A DNA stretch of 64,000 bases. It comes from JADLHS01 sp049840435 (GTDB lineage: Bacteria; Verrucomicrobiota; Verrucomicrobiia; Limisphaerales; JADLHS01). Shown here one piece after another: positions 45,418 through 55,038 of this stretch; the stretch's first letter is position 1, and each line of letters begins with the position of its first letter. The stretch spans positions 20,376-84,375 of the forward strand of contig JASGKY010000014.1 in assembly GCA_049840435.1 (NCBI GenBank). The letters are read 5' to 3'. Both the position numbers and the translations under genes were made by a program. A model generated the notes under the pieces. The model was not told the origin of the DNA and did no database searches. It was given only the letters and a program-made list of their open reading frames with translations.

Positions 45418-46404
45418 CTAGTAATCGAACTTGCGGATGAACGTCTTTTTCTTGAGCTTCTCGATGTATTTCGCTTCGAGTCGCGTGCGTTCCTGCTGTA
45501 CGAGCACGCCTTCGATTTCTTCCCGCACTTCCGTAATGGGCTTCACGTGGCTGGCGCGCTTGTCTTCCACGAGCATGATGAAGTATGCCTGCGGCGTATC
45601 AATGACCTCGCTGAGTTCGCCGGGTTTCAGGTTGAACGCGAGGTCCGCCAGTTCGGAGCGCAACACGGTGCGCTCGGCCCAACCCCAGTCGCCGCCCTGG
45701 GTGCGTTGCGCCCCTTGGGAGTAAATGGTTGCCATCTCGGAGAATGCCGCGCCGCCTTTGATCTTTTCAAGAATCTGTTTGGCCAGCTCCTGCACGCCTT
45801 GAAGTTCAGCTTCGTCCGCCGGCTTGTTCAGCATGATCATCCGCAGCTTCACCTGTTCGGCCACTTGGTAACTCTCGCGATGTTCGTTGTAATAATTCTG
45901 GATCTTGTAGGGCGAGATGATGGTTTCCTGATTGATGTTCTTCATCCGGAGTTGACCGACCAGAAACCGTTCCTTGGCCTGTTGCCGCCATTTTTCGTAG
46001 GTGATGCCGCGGGCCTGCAAGGTCTTGGTCAACGTGGCGCGGTCACCAAAGGTCTGCTTGATTTCGTCGCCTACCACTTCATCAATGACGCTTTCCGGCA
46101 GGTTGTAACCTGACGCTTCAAAATCGCGCAGGATTAATTTGTGTTTCAACGCGCGCTCAAAACTGTCCTTCAAGGCCGCATCAATCTTTTGTTGGAACAC
46201 TGCCGGCTGCCGGCCGTATTGCCGGCGGTACTCGTCCGCAACCGTGAGGACATCGGACTCGATCTCGCCATAGGTGATGACGGAGGTATGCACGACGGCT
46301 TTGACGCCGTTGACGACTTCGGCGCGGAGGGACGCGGTCGCGGTCCAACCCAGCAGCAGGGCGGCGAGCACATTGCAGGTGTGCGAGTAATGCTTCCTTA
46401 ACAC
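45418..46404 (-). CDS. surA: SurA-like periplasmic peptidyl-prolyl isomerase/chaperone
   Basis: 328 residues. Signal peptide ending about residue 28 (TATASLRAE). SurA N-terminal domain with VNGVKAVVHTSVITYGEIESD (residues 31-51) and a helix-rich chaperone part, then a single parvulin domain (VKLRMIMLNKPADEAELQG, SQGAQRTQGGDWGWAERTVL, LKPGELSEVIDTPQAYFIMLVEDKR). It assists outer-membrane protein folding. E. coli SurA has two parvulin domains; this one has one. First gene of a surA-pdxA unit. Confidence 0.9.
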   Translation of the reverse strand: MLRKHYSHTCNVLAALLLGWTATASLRAEVVNGVKAVVHTSVITYGEIESDVLTVADEYRRQYGRQPAVFQQKIDAALKDSFERALKHKLILRDFEASGYNLPESVIDEVVGDEIKQTFGDRATLTKTLQARGITYEKWRQQAKERFLVGQLRMKNINQETIISPYKIQNYYNEHRESYQVAEQVKLRMIMLNKPADEAELQGVQELAKQILEKIKGGAAFSEMATIYSQGAQRTQGGDWGWAERTVLRSELADLAFNLKPGELSEVIDTPQAYFIMLVEDKRASHVKPITEVREEIEGVLVQQERTRLEAKYIEKLKKKTFIRKFDY

Positions 46405-46460
46405 GTGGCGATGCTAGGCCGCGGTAGCAGACGGGTCAAGCGTTGCGCCGGTAGGCCGGC

Positions 46461-47213
46461 TTAGTATCCAGGAGGAACCGCTTCCACCGTATAGAACATG
46501 GCGGGCGCGGTGGTGGTAAGATTGTAATTCGTCGCTCCGGTGCTGGTGGCAGTGAACTGGGCGATGGGCACGAACGTCTGGCCCAGTGCCGGGACGGCAT
46601 AGATGCGGTAGAGTTGCCCGGCGGTGGCATCCCAGCGGAGTTGCACGCCGGTGGTGTTGCGAATGCCCAAGCCGGCAAAGGCGGGCGGGTTGGTGCCAGA
46701 GCCATTGAGATTGGTATTGGCCAGACTCCAGCGGGCGTAATTGTAACTGGCGGGCAGTCCGTTAGCGCGATATTGGACATAGTTCCACGAATAAACCTGC
46801 GGCAGGAGGCAGACTTCTTCGCTGGGCGCCAAGCCTCCGCTGGCCTGGCTGACGGCGGTGACATAAATGTTTGTCAGGTTGAGGCGATAGTAACGAGCGA
46901 GGGATGCTCCTGACACCGTGAAGTCTAATGTGCCGTTCGTGATGGCAACGCCGCTGGCACAACGCAACGCCAATCGGGGCGAAGCGGTGTCCACCAGCTT
47001 CGTGAAACACAACTCCGCCAACTGAGCGTTCGTATTGATGAGCCGGCGGAGGTTGGCTGGTGCGCCGGACTGAATCTCTATCCAACCGACATGATTGGTG
47101 TCTGTGGCGGCGCCCGTGATCCCATCCAAGCGCAAAAACATTTGTCCGGAGGCGGTCGTCAGGGCGATGGCCAACAGGCCCAAAATGAGGGTGGTGAACT
47201 TGCCGGAGTGCAT
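46461..47213 (-). CDS. Exported Hcp-fold protein with C-terminal domain
   Basis: 250 residues from ATG 47213, 26 bases after the neighbouring paralogue. Signal peptide (FTTLILGLLAIALTTASG). Residues about 25-145 match the Hcp/T6SS-tube fold: MFLRLDGITGAATDTNH, FTKLVDTASPRLALRCASG and YYRLNLTNIYVTAVSQASGG. The remaining 100 residues form a beta domain (YRIYAVPALGQTFVPIAQF) like those fused to many surface proteins of this group. A signal peptide is not expected in true T6SS Hcp, and no T6SS gene is present. The role is unknown. Confidence 0.7.
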   Translation of the reverse strand: MHSGKFTTLILGLLAIALTTASGQMFLRLDGITGAATDTNHVGWIEIQSGAPANLRRLINTNAQLAELCFTKLVDTASPRLALRCASGVAITNGTLDFTVSGASLARYYRLNLTNIYVTAVSQASGGLAPSEEVCLLPQVYSWNYVQYRANGLPASYNYARWSLANTNLNGSGTNPPAFAGLGIRNTTGVQLRWDATAGQLYRIYAVPALGQTFVPIAQFTATSTGATNYNLTTTAPAMFYTVEAVPPGY

Positions 47214-47239
47214 GGCGATGGCGGCGCTGGATGGACCGT

Positions 47240-47770
47240 TCAACTGCCCGAGTTGGTGGTCAGATTCCAGGAATTGGTGCTGGCGGCGACCACTGGATTG
47301 CCGAGGGAATCAACTTTTTGATACACCCATTTGATGGTTTCGTAATGCAAGGTAATGGTTTCGGTCGGCCGGTCGCCCCCAGAATTCTGGCTGAAGCCGG
47401 TGACATAAACCTTTCCCAAGGTGATGGTATAATACGCCACACCGGAAACCGGATGTTTCAAGGTGAGGACGGCCGTAGTTTTTTGCTGACCATCCGCACA
47501 ACTGAAGAGCAACGGCAGGGACGCTGAATCCAGCCGCTTGGTGAGCGTCAGTTCGGAAAAACTGGGCGCGCTGACCCCGCCGCCCCCGCCGCCGCTGGCG
47601 ATGCTTACCCCCAGACCCCATTGCATGGAGTCAATCGCGATCAGATTGTTGGTGGCTTCACCGGAAATGCCGGTGACTGACAGAAGCATCTGGGCCTGAC
47701 TGCGGCCGGTCAGTAATAAGGCGGCACAAACAACCACCCAACCTGCACTGCGAGAGGCGAAAATTTTCAT
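47240..47770 (-). CDS. Exported Hcp-fold protein
   Basis: 176 residues from ATG 47770. Signal peptide MKIFASRSAGWVVVCAALLLTGRSQAQ, then an Hcp-like beta barrel: MLLSVTGISGEATNNLI, FSELTLTKRLDSASLPLLFSC and YYTITLGKVYVTGFSQNSGGDRPTETITL (in pieces VYVTGFSQNSGGDRPTE and TLHYETIKWVYQ), the last being the Hcp signature region. It is a tandem paralogue of the next gene. As the Hcp family forms hexameric rings, secreted ring-forming proteins are a possible role, but this is inference. Confidence 0.75.
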   Translation of the reverse strand: MKIFASRSAGWVVVCAALLLTGRSQAQMLLSVTGISGEATNNLIAIDSMQWGLGVSIASGGGGGGVSAPSFSELTLTKRLDSASLPLLFSCADGQQKTTAVLTLKHPVSGVAYYTITLGKVYVTGFSQNSGGDRPTETITLHYETIKWVYQKVDSLGNPVVAASTNSWNLTTNSGS

Positions 47771-47952
47771 GCGCCATGAGATACGGGTGAAACTTGTTCC
47801 GGTCAAGCGCTTCATGGCCAGTGGTTTTGCTTGGCGCTGCCCAGGATGAAATCAGGTCCAAAAGCAGGGCGACCAGTCCGTCATTCAGCACAGTCAACGG
47901 TTGCGTGATCACCTTTGTTTTGCGCTGATAGCGAGCAGGCTTGGTTGTGCCG

Positions 47953-50414
47953 TCATTCAGTTACAGCGCGGAAAAACCTTCTCGGTGATCCGGGGGGCGC
48001 TTGAAATGCATTAACGCCATCGCTGGTAACAGTCGTGAAGGTCGTCCAATGGACCAGATTGGTGGAGGATTCGATACGATAAGTCCGCCCTGGATGCCCA
48101 TTGAGATTAAATTGGAAGGTGTTTAATCCGGGGTTGGGCCCGATGCTGAGGTTGGGGCGGATGTTTAGCATGCGCGCCAATCCATATCTGGGCTGTTGGT
48201 AAACAGAGGTAAAATCGCCGCCGCAAAAAATCGTGGTGTTGGAAACCACGTTCAAGGTGTAGACCTGATCAATGATAGGGTTCGACGGAGTCGAAGTGGG
48301 ATCGATGGTTCCCGCGGCAGTGACGAGACCTAGTCGTGCGGGAGAAAGGTAGCTTGAAGAAAAGAATCCGCCGCCTACCAAGGTCGAACCATCTGGCAGT
48401 GGAGCGGAGGACAGTCCCAGCTCCGCGATTTCGGTACCAGTGAGAATTTTTGCATCCAGACTTCCGTTGGGATTCAGTCGCTGAAACGTAGTCCAGTTGG
48501 TGTCGCTGCCGGTGTAGTAGAAATAACCCCCGAACCAGACTTTGCCATCGGGTTGCACGACACAACTACGCACATCGCATAGCGAAACGCTGACGGGCAG
48601 GAAATTCGTATCAACGACTCCGGAGGAGAGCAAGCGGGCGCGCCCATTGCGGTTGGTGCCGTTGATCGAAGAGAAAGGTCCGCCCAGCAGAATCTTTCCA
48701 TCCGACTGCAAGGCGGTGGCATAAACGCTGGCATTGGGCCCGGTCCCGATGGCGAAGGTGGTGTCCAAGCTAGCGTTGGTGTTCAGGCGGACCAGATATT
48801 GTTTGCCGCTCTGGCTGTTGTACGTAGTGAAACCACCGCCAACAATGATTTTTCCGTCGGTTTGAAGCGCGAGGGAGAACACGCGGGAATTGAATCCGGT
48901 GCCCGGATTAAAATCGGTATCGAGCGATCCATCAGTGTTCAATCGCGCGATCCGGTTTCGCGCGGTGCCATTGTAACTGGTAAAAGCGCCACCGATTACA
49001 ACTTTGCCGTCACTTTGCGCTGCGATGGCCTTGACGGACTCGATTGAGCCACTGGGGCCAGTTCCGGGATCGAAACTCGTATCGAGAGAACCATCAGTGT
49101 TGAAACGCGCGATGGACTTTCGGTTGATGCCGTCAACGGCGTCAAAATCACCGCCGATAACCAGTTTGCCGTCCGGCATGATTGCGGAGGCCAGAATATT
49201 TCCAACGGCCGCCCCCGCTGAGGACGCAAAGGCCGGGTCCTGCTGGCCCGTCGTGTCCAGTCGCTCAATCATGTAGTTGCCCGGGTAAACAGCTTCGATC
49301 GCAAGATTTCCTAGGACAATCTGACCGTCCGATTGGACCGAGATGGAATAGGTGGTGTGGCGTGGTGCGGCGCCGGGATCGAATGTTCCATCCAACGCCC
49401 CGGTCGTCGTCAGGCGCGCGATGGCAGTGCGGGCGACGCCATCCACGGTATTGAATTGACCGCCGATCAGCACTTTGTTGTCGCTTTGCAGCGCCACGGC
49501 ATAAATATCAAAATCAGTTCCCTTGCTGTTAATAAAACCGCTGTCAAGCGATCCTGCGGCAGTCAGGCGCGCAATGTTGGTTCGGCTGCTGCCGTTGACG
49601 CGCGTAAAACGGCCCCCGATCACAATGCTGCCATTAGTTTGGATGGCCAGTCCGCTCGCTACCGCAGAACCGCCCGTCACTCCGGTGGGAGCGAAGCCGG
49701 TGTCCGCCGACCCATCGGTGTTCAAGCGCGCGATGCCGCTGCGAGCATTCCCGTTGACGGAGGTGAACTTGCCGCAGAACACTGCTTTCCCGTCGGATTG
49801 AAGGGCGAGATCACCCACGTAAACGCTGCTGCCAGCCGAACCCGTTACGCCGGTGCCCACATTAAAAGCGGTATCGAGCGAGCCATCCGCATTCAAGCGC
49901 GCGATCCGGGTGCGCGCCACCTGATTGACTGAGGTAAAATCTCCGGCGATGACGATTTTGCCGTCCGACTGAAGTCCCATGGCGATCACTCCGTTGTTGC
50001 GCCCAGGCCGGGATCGAAACTTGGGTCCAGCGAGCCATCGGAATTTAACCGGGCAATCCGATTGCGCGGCACGCCATTGACCTGAACAAAGCGCCCACCG
50101 ACGAGGATCTTCCCATCCGGTTGCAGCAAAATTTTGAGTGCCATCCCTCCTTGGAGACCTACTCCCGCATCGAACGTTGAGTCGGGGGTGCCGTCGCTGT
50201 TCAGACGCGCAACTTTGAAGGCCGTCGCCCCGTTGACCTGGACAAAATCGCCGCCGATCAGAATCTTGCCGTCGGGCTGCAACGCTGTTGTATAAACGCG
50301 GGTGAAATTCCGCGTGATGACCGGAGTGAAATTGGGGTCCAACATCAGCGGCTGGGCCGAACCGGTGAGGCAGAGAAATGCCGCCGCCAAAAGCAATAAT
50401 GGTAGCTCGCGCAT
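47953..50414 (-). CDS. Delta-60 repeat beta-propeller exported protein, frame broken near 49986
   Basis: About 820 residues in two frames, 50414-49986 and 49989-47953. Signal peptide MRELPLLLLAAAFLCLTGSA. It has about a dozen copies of the repeat ALQPDGKILIGGDFVQVNG ... RIARLNSDGSLDPSFDPG, the delta-60 (DUF5122) repeat that builds beta-propellers. The break falls at GLGATTE / VIAMGLQSDGK, one base. The C-terminal domain (YRIESSTNLVHWTTFTTVTSDG) is a common verrucomicrobial surface domain. Binding partner unknown. Confidence 0.85.
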
Positions 50415-50534
50415 GGGAGTGGGGTTTCGTGCGAGACTAACAGAGCGAACGTACCTTCACCAAACAGAAAGTTATTTCTGGTGGCTACGTATTTTTACCA
50501 TGAGTCGCATTGCCCGCCCAACATAAGCCCTTAC

Positions 50535-50758
50535 GCTGTTGCCAGATTATCCTCCAGCATTTTCGATTTCCCAGCCGGTAGTTCGGCTTGAGTCGCGGCA
50601 TTCGCGTTCGCTAAGACGCGGATCGGTTCGTAAAACGTATTCCGTTGCACGGCGTGCGACTGGCTTTGATCATGTCCGCTTCGGTTTGCAATTGCGGCGA
50701 GGTCGCGTCAGCCAAGTGGAAGATGTGTTCCTCGATGATCGTCCCGTGCCGGTCACCC
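50535..50758 (-). pseudogene. Remnant copy of the 3' end of mqnE
   Basis: The 224 bases align with the end of mqnE at about 52733-52960, including GATTATC..., TTCCGTTGCAC and GATCGTCCCGTGC. The translation GTIIEEHIFH(L/M)A.ATSPQLQTEADMIKA is nearly identical, but deletions and substitutions (for example the loss of the AIREAG part) break the frame, and upstream of 50758 the similarity stops. It is a decayed partial duplicate, partly read in another frame by the metallopeptidase gene. Confidence 0.85.
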
Positions 50759-51998
50759 GCGCTTCGGTTCGTATGGAACGCCGTAGGACTTTGGTTCCGC
50801 CCAGCCACAGGACACGTCCGTCAAAGTTTGATCTTGGTTCCACTCCGGCCTCCTCGCGCGTCGCCTTCACCACCATCTGGATGAAATGCAGCTTGCGCAA
50901 AACGGCGCGGTTCATGACGAACGGATAAAAATCCGGCTGCCCCATGCTACGCGCCAGTTCGTTGAGCACCGTGGTCAGTTGCACCCAGGAATTCACGAGC
51001 AGGATGACACGCTGCGCGTCCGACGCTTCCGAATCGTAAAGGTCCTGCACCGTAAACGGCTCGACTGCCGCCTCGACATCTTCCCCGCGCAGACCGAAGC
51101 CCAACGCCGTGTCCAAGCTATCCACGACGTGCAGATAATGCGCCCAACATTCCGCCCAATCCTCCCAAGGGTGCACGGAAGCGTAGGTGCTGATGTGTCG
51201 CTGCGCCCAATCGGCCGGCGGGCCTTGCTCATAATTGCGCTTCAACGCGGCGGCGTAGTCCTGGCGTTCGTCGCCGAAGAGCGCGCGAAATTTCTCATGC
51301 CATGGCGTGTCGGCGACCAGCCGATCCCAATAATAATGACCGATCTCATGGCGGAAATGGCCGAGCAAAGTGCGATACGGCTCGCGCATCTCATGCCGGG
51401 TTTTTTCGCGCACGGCATCATCGGCTTCTTCCACGTTCAACGTGATGAGACCATTCGCGTGGCTGGTCATGACACGCGGTCCATCCTTCGGCGACCGCAG
51501 AAAATCGAACATGACGCCACGCTCCTTATCCTCGCTGACCTTCGATTGGAGTGGCAATCCGAGGCCTAGCAACTGCGCCACGAGCCGGCGCTTGGCGTTC
51601 TCAATCACGCGCCACCAACGACGATTGTCCTCATCGTCGAGATTGGGAATGGTGTGATTGAGCCGGCAGGAGAGGCATAGCTTCTCGGCGTCGGTCATCG
51701 GGACGAGCCAGTTGCAGCCGGCGGGCGAATCAAAGTTCGCGCACCGTCGCCAGACCGATGGGGACTCCTTTTCACCGGCCAATTGCCACGTGTTGGCTTC
51801 TTTGCCCGGTTGCAGCGCGCGCACCTTCGCCAGATCCGGCGCGTAACCCAGCGGTGTCTTGCAACCCAGACACAGGCTGTTGCGAAAGAACACGGGGCGT
51901 CCGCACGTGCACCGATACGAATGCCCACGGCCCGAAGGCTCGTCGGAACGCCAGGCTTCCGTCAATCGTTTGGTGATGTTGTCAAAAAGAGGATGCAT
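50670..51998 (-). CDS. Zinc-binding metallopeptidase-like protein
   Basis: 442 residues from ATG 51998 (MHPLFDNITKRLTEAW). N-terminal zinc ribbon (YRCTCGRPVFFRNSLCLGCKT, CANFDSPAGCNWLVP) and a catalytic-looking HExxH in FRHEIGHYYWDRL (about residue 235), with GDERQDYAAALKRNYEQGP and PWEDWAECWAHYLHV downstream, matching the putative zinc-binding metallopeptidase family (PF15887). The final about 40 residues (RSIRTEARVTGTGRSSRNTSS) run into the mqnE remnant in another frame, so the natural C-terminus was replaced or lost. Substrate unknown; the upstream frame to 52196 is not needed. Confidence 0.82.
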   Translation of the reverse strand: MHPLFDNITKRLTEAWRSDEPSGRGHSYRCTCGRPVFFRNSLCLGCKTPLGYAPDLAKVRALQPGKEANTWQLAGEKESPSVWRRCANFDSPAGCNWLVPMTDAEKLCLSCRLNHTIPNLDDEDNRRWWRVIENAKRRLVAQLLGLGLPLQSKVSEDKERGVMFDFLRSPKDGPRVMTSHANGLITLNVEEADDAVREKTRHEMREPYRTLLGHFRHEIGHYYWDRLVADTPWHEKFRALFGDERQDYAAALKRNYEQGPPADWAQRHISTYASVHPWEDWAECWAHYLHVVDSLDTALGFGLRGEDVEAAVEPFTVQDLYDSEASDAQRVILLVNSWVQLTTVLNELARSMGQPDFYPFVMNRAVLRKLHFIQMVVKATREEAGVEPRSNFDGRVLWLGGTKVLRRSIRTEARVTGTGRSSRNTSSTWLTRPRRNCKPKRT

Positions 51999-52173
51999 GT
52001 GATGTCCAGTTGCCGCCGTGCGATTTGCGGCATTGAACCAACTCATTCGACGCGAGGAAAGCGCAATGCAGCACGACGAAGACGCCAAGGCGCTGGCGGT
52101 TGCAACGGTGTAATCGAGTAAACGGAAGACTTGCGACGCGCTGTCTTCTCTTTGGGGAGGGAAACAGGGGAGG

Positions 52174-52695
52174 TTGTCTCGACGACCTGACTTCAATATT
52201 GTTCGCTACGTGAAATCAAAAGGGAAACAACATCTGAAAGTTCCTGTTTGGGTATCGCTGCTATTCATCAGTGCTGGGTTAATCCTTGTAATCTTGCAGG
52301 CCCAAAAATATTTTCGCGCGAACCAGTCGCACAAATGGCCTTCTGTCGAAGGCGTGATGCTGCGTTCGGATTGGGTTAAGTCTGGCAAGTCTTACGGAGC
52401 CAGCGTGGCGTATCGGTATAAAATAGATGATCGGGCGTATTCCTCAGAAACGCTCGCACTTTGGCCTTGTGCTGGAAGCAAGGAAGCCGAGCGGCTGGTA
52501 AAGGCTCATTCTGCCGGCTTTCCTGTGAACGTGCGTTACGATCCAAATCAACCCGGTCGGGCAGTGCTAATTTCGGGTGGAAGCATTCTGGGATCAGTCG
52601 GAATCACCGGGGCCGGCTGCTTGGTAATCGGCTGTTGGAGTTTGTTCGACACAATCAGAATGAGAGCGCAGAAGCAGGTTTTTGGAAACTGCTGA
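52174..52695 (+). CDS. DUF3592 membrane protein
   Basis: About 170 residues. N-terminal transmembrane helix (VSLLFISAGLILVILQA), extracytoplasmic domain with KWPSVEGVMLRSDWVKSG and YRYKIDDRAYSSETLAL, FPVNVRYDPNQPGRAVLISGG, and a second helix (GSVGITGAGCLVIGCWSLF). WPxxxGxV, YxYxVxGxxYxS and VxYxPxxPxxAVL are the DUF3592 signatures. The start is uncertain: the frame opens with TTG at 52174 directly after GGGGAGG, too close for a normal site. Confidence 0.75.
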   Translation: MSRRPDFNIVRYVKSKGKQHLKVPVWVSLLFISAGLILVILQAQKYFRANQSHKWPSVEGVMLRSDWVKSGKSYGASVAYRYKIDDRAYSSETLALWPCAGSKEAERLVKAHSAGFPVNVRYDPNQPGRAVLISGGSILGSVGITGAGCLVIGCWSLFDTIRMRAQKQVFGNC

Positions 52696-52729
52696 GGTGC
52701 AGGTTTTTTTAGATGCCGGAATTAGGCGT

Positions 52730-53935
52730 TCACGCCGATGCCAGATTATCTTCCATCAGCTTCGATTTGCCAGACTGTGGTTCAGCTTCAGCCGCGGCGG
52801 GCACGTTTTCCAACATGCGGATGGGTTCGTAGAATGTATTCCGTTGCACCGGCGTGCGACCGGCTTCGCGGATGGCCTTGATCATGTCCGCTTCGGTCTG
52901 CAATTGCGGCGAGGTCGCGCCAGCCATGTGGAAGATGTGTTCCTCGATGATCGTCCCGTGCAGGTCGTCCGCGCCGTAGCTCAACGCCACCTGCGCCAGC
53001 TTCATGCCCATCCCCACCCAATACGCGGTGATGTGATCGAAGTTGTCGAGGTAGATGCGGCTCACGGCGATGGTGCGCAACGCGTCGAAACCCGTGGGCG
53101 GCGTCTTCACCGGGATGTCGTTGTTCTCGGGCTGATACGCGAGCGGCACGAAGCCCACGAAGCCCTTCGTCTCGTCCTGCAACGCGCGCAATTGCCGCAG
53201 ATGATCCACGCGGTCGGCGAGCGATTCGACGTGGCCAAACAACATCGTGCAGGTGCTGCGGCCGCCGAGCTTGTGCCACGTGCGGTGGACGTCGAGGTAT
53301 TCCTCGGCGGATTCCTTGCCCTTGGCGATGGCGCTGCGGACTTCTTTGCGGAAAATCTCCGCGCCGCCACCGGTGAGCGATTCGAGTCCGGCGGCTTTCA
53401 ATTCAATCAACGTCTGTTCGACGGTTTTCTTCGCGAGCCAAGCGAGGTGCAGGATTTCAATCGCGGTGAAGCATTTGAGTTGAAGTCGTGGTCCTTGCGG
53501 ACGGCCATTGTTCAACTCGCTGAGCGCCTTGAGAAAATCCACGTAGTAACTGAATGGCAGCGAGGGATGCAGTCCACCCACGATATGCAGTTCGGTGATG
53601 CCAAGCTTCAGCGCCTCGCGCGCCTTCTCCACCATCTGCGGAATCGTCAGTTCGAAGCCGTCCTTGTCGCGTTTCTTGCGCGCGAACGAACAGAACTGGC
53701 AGCTCAGGATACAGTAGTTCGAGTAGTTGATGTAGCGATTGACGATATAGCTGGCGCGGTTGCCGACTTTCTTCTGGCGAGAGAGATCGGCGATGGCGCC
53801 GAGGGCGTTGAGGTCCTTGGATTCAAACAATCGCAGCGCATCGGTCTCGGAAATGCGTTCCCCAGCGGCAACCTTGTCGTAGAGGTCGCGCAGTTCGCTA
53901 CGTTGAATAAAGAAATTCATTTGGTTTTGCTTCAA
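52730..53935 (-). CDS. mqnE: Aminofutalosine synthase (radical SAM)
   Basis: 401 residues. MqnE joins 3-enolpyruvyl-benzoate to SAM-derived adenosine in the futalosine pathway to menaquinone. Radical-SAM Fe-S cysteines in NYSNYCILSCQFCSFARKK (CxxxCxxC), ITELHIVGGLHPSLPFSYY and FGHVESLADRVDHL are family motifs, and GTIIEEHIFHMAGATSPQL is near the end. Its ATG overlaps the preceding zinc-ribbon stop (ATGA), so the two are translationally coupled. Other mqn genes are not nearby. A decayed partial copy of its 3' end lies at 50535. Confidence 0.94.
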   Translation of the reverse strand: MKQNQMNFFIQRSELRDLYDKVAAGERISETDALRLFESKDLNALGAIADLSRQKKVGNRASYIVNRYINYSNYCILSCQFCSFARKKRDKDGFELTIPQMVEKAREALKLGITELHIVGGLHPSLPFSYYVDFLKALSELNNGRPQGPRLQLKCFTAIEILHLAWLAKKTVEQTLIELKAAGLESLTGGGAEIFRKEVRSAIAKGKESAEEYLDVHRTWHKLGGRSTCTMLFGHVESLADRVDHLRQLRALQDETKGFVGFVPLAYQPENNDIPVKTPPTGFDALRTIAVSRIYLDNFDHITAYWVGMGMKLAQVALSYGADDLHGTIIEEHIFHMAGATSPQLQTEADMIKAIREAGRTPVQRNTFYEPIRMLENVPAAAEAEPQSGKSKLMEDNLASA

Positions 53936-54156
53936 ACCCCAGTCAATGGATCAGGCCCACTGGTGTCGCGCCCCGGGAATTTGGCGCGCCATGCCGCTTG
54001 CTTTTGTTCTTCGGCAGCCATGGTGTCGAGTCGCTGCCGGGTTACGGCGTCAAACCCGAGTGATTCAGGAAGCGTTCCTCCGCAACGTCCACATACAAGA
54101 TGGCGGCGGCTGTAAACCACCGAACCACACTTAGGGCACGTGTGCTGCACTTCCAT
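53932..54156 (-). CDS. Small zinc-ribbon protein
   Basis: 74 residues from ATG 54156: MEVQHTCPKCGSVVYSRRHLVCGRCGGTLP holds two CxxC pairs that form a zinc ribbon (residues about 7-27). The rest is helical (RLDTMAAEEQKQAAWRAKF). Its stop overlaps the mqnE start by 4 bases. Function unknown; this coupling suggests it helps or regulates MqnE or its iron-sulfur loading. Confidence 0.7.
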   Translation of the reverse strand: MEVQHTCPKCGSVVYSRRHLVCGRCGGTLPESLGFDAVTRQRLDTMAAEEQKQAAWRAKFPGRDTSGPDPLTGV

Positions 54157-54282
54157 CCCATAGATTAAAGCAGCTTTTGCGGGGCAAGGCAAACCGTCGT
54201 CAACCTGCGGCTTTCAGCGGCCGCAACTTAAGATCAAAAGACTTCAAGCGGGCGGGCCAATCTGAGATGCGGAGCTGTGTCT

Positions 54283-55038
54283 TTAAGTAGTTGTTAGCGT
54301 CAGGCGTTTGCGGGTCAAGAACAAGGTCAGCCAGACGAACACGGCAGCAGTTACCAACCGGGTGAACCCCCAAGAATAAGCCTGCGACGCACTCATCGCC
54401 GCAAGTCTCTCCGGGCTGGCGGACGTAATAATCAGGTAATGTATTACCGAGCCGATCAGTCCGGGGATGAAGAAAAGCAAACAAAGCGCACCGAAGGTCA
54501 GCGCCCAGGACCAGCGCCGTTGTAGCCATCGTCCGAACCACTTCCCAAGCCCTTGCCCTTTTCGATAGAACAACCACAAGCAGAGCGCCAAGCTGCTGGC
54601 AAATCCGGCCAGTTGCACCAGCGTAAATAAGGCCACTGGTAACGGGTAGAAATTAGTGCTGCCGGCAGACTGGAAGGTGTAGCCCAAGCCATACAACCCG
54701 AAAGACAGTGCTTCTCGGGTGATCAAGTCGACCGTGCGCGAGATAAAGACCCAGACCTGATAACCAATCAGCATCCACAAAAACCGGTCCAGCCAAATGA
54801 CCTTACCGTTCACCTTGCCAAACTCCGTTTCCAACGAAGTATTCCTGCCGATTCGCTTCGCCCCAATCAGGAACGCTTCTTCGGCAGAGAGCCCGCTGGT
54901 TTGCAGGGTGGCGACGGCGTCGCGCAGATGCGATTCCAGTTCGTCGAGATTCTCGCTTTGGAGTGCAGGTGATTGACCAAGGTTTTGGCGCCAGTGCTGG
55001 ATGGCTTGGTTTAGGTCAAACGAGGTTGTTGTTTCCAT
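54283..55038 (-). CDS. Membrane protein with N-terminal permease-prefix-like domain
   Basis: 251 residues from ATG 55038. Residues about 1-85 are helical and soluble (FDLNQAIQHWRQNLG, LDELESHLRDAVATL, SAEEAFLIGAKRIG), like the permease-prefix/DUF1700 domain found in PadR-linked proteins. Then five or six transmembrane helices follow (for example FYPLPVALFTLVQLAGF and TFGALCLLFFIPGLIGSV). Its start overlaps the PadR gene by 28 bases, the usual PadR-plus-target pair. It may be an envelope-stress or drug-response protein. Confidence 0.8.
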   Translation of the reverse strand: METTTSFDLNQAIQHWRQNLGQSPALQSENLDELESHLRDAVATLQTSGLSAEEAFLIGAKRIGRNTSLETEFGKVNGKVIWLDRFLWMLIGYQVWVFISRTVDLITREALSFGLYGLGYTFQSAGSTNFYPLPVALFTLVQLAGFASSLALCLWLFYRKGQGLGKWFGRWLQRRWSWALTFGALCLLFFIPGLIGSVIHYLIITSASPERLAAMSASQAYSWGFTRLVTAAVFVWLTLFLTRKRLTLTTT

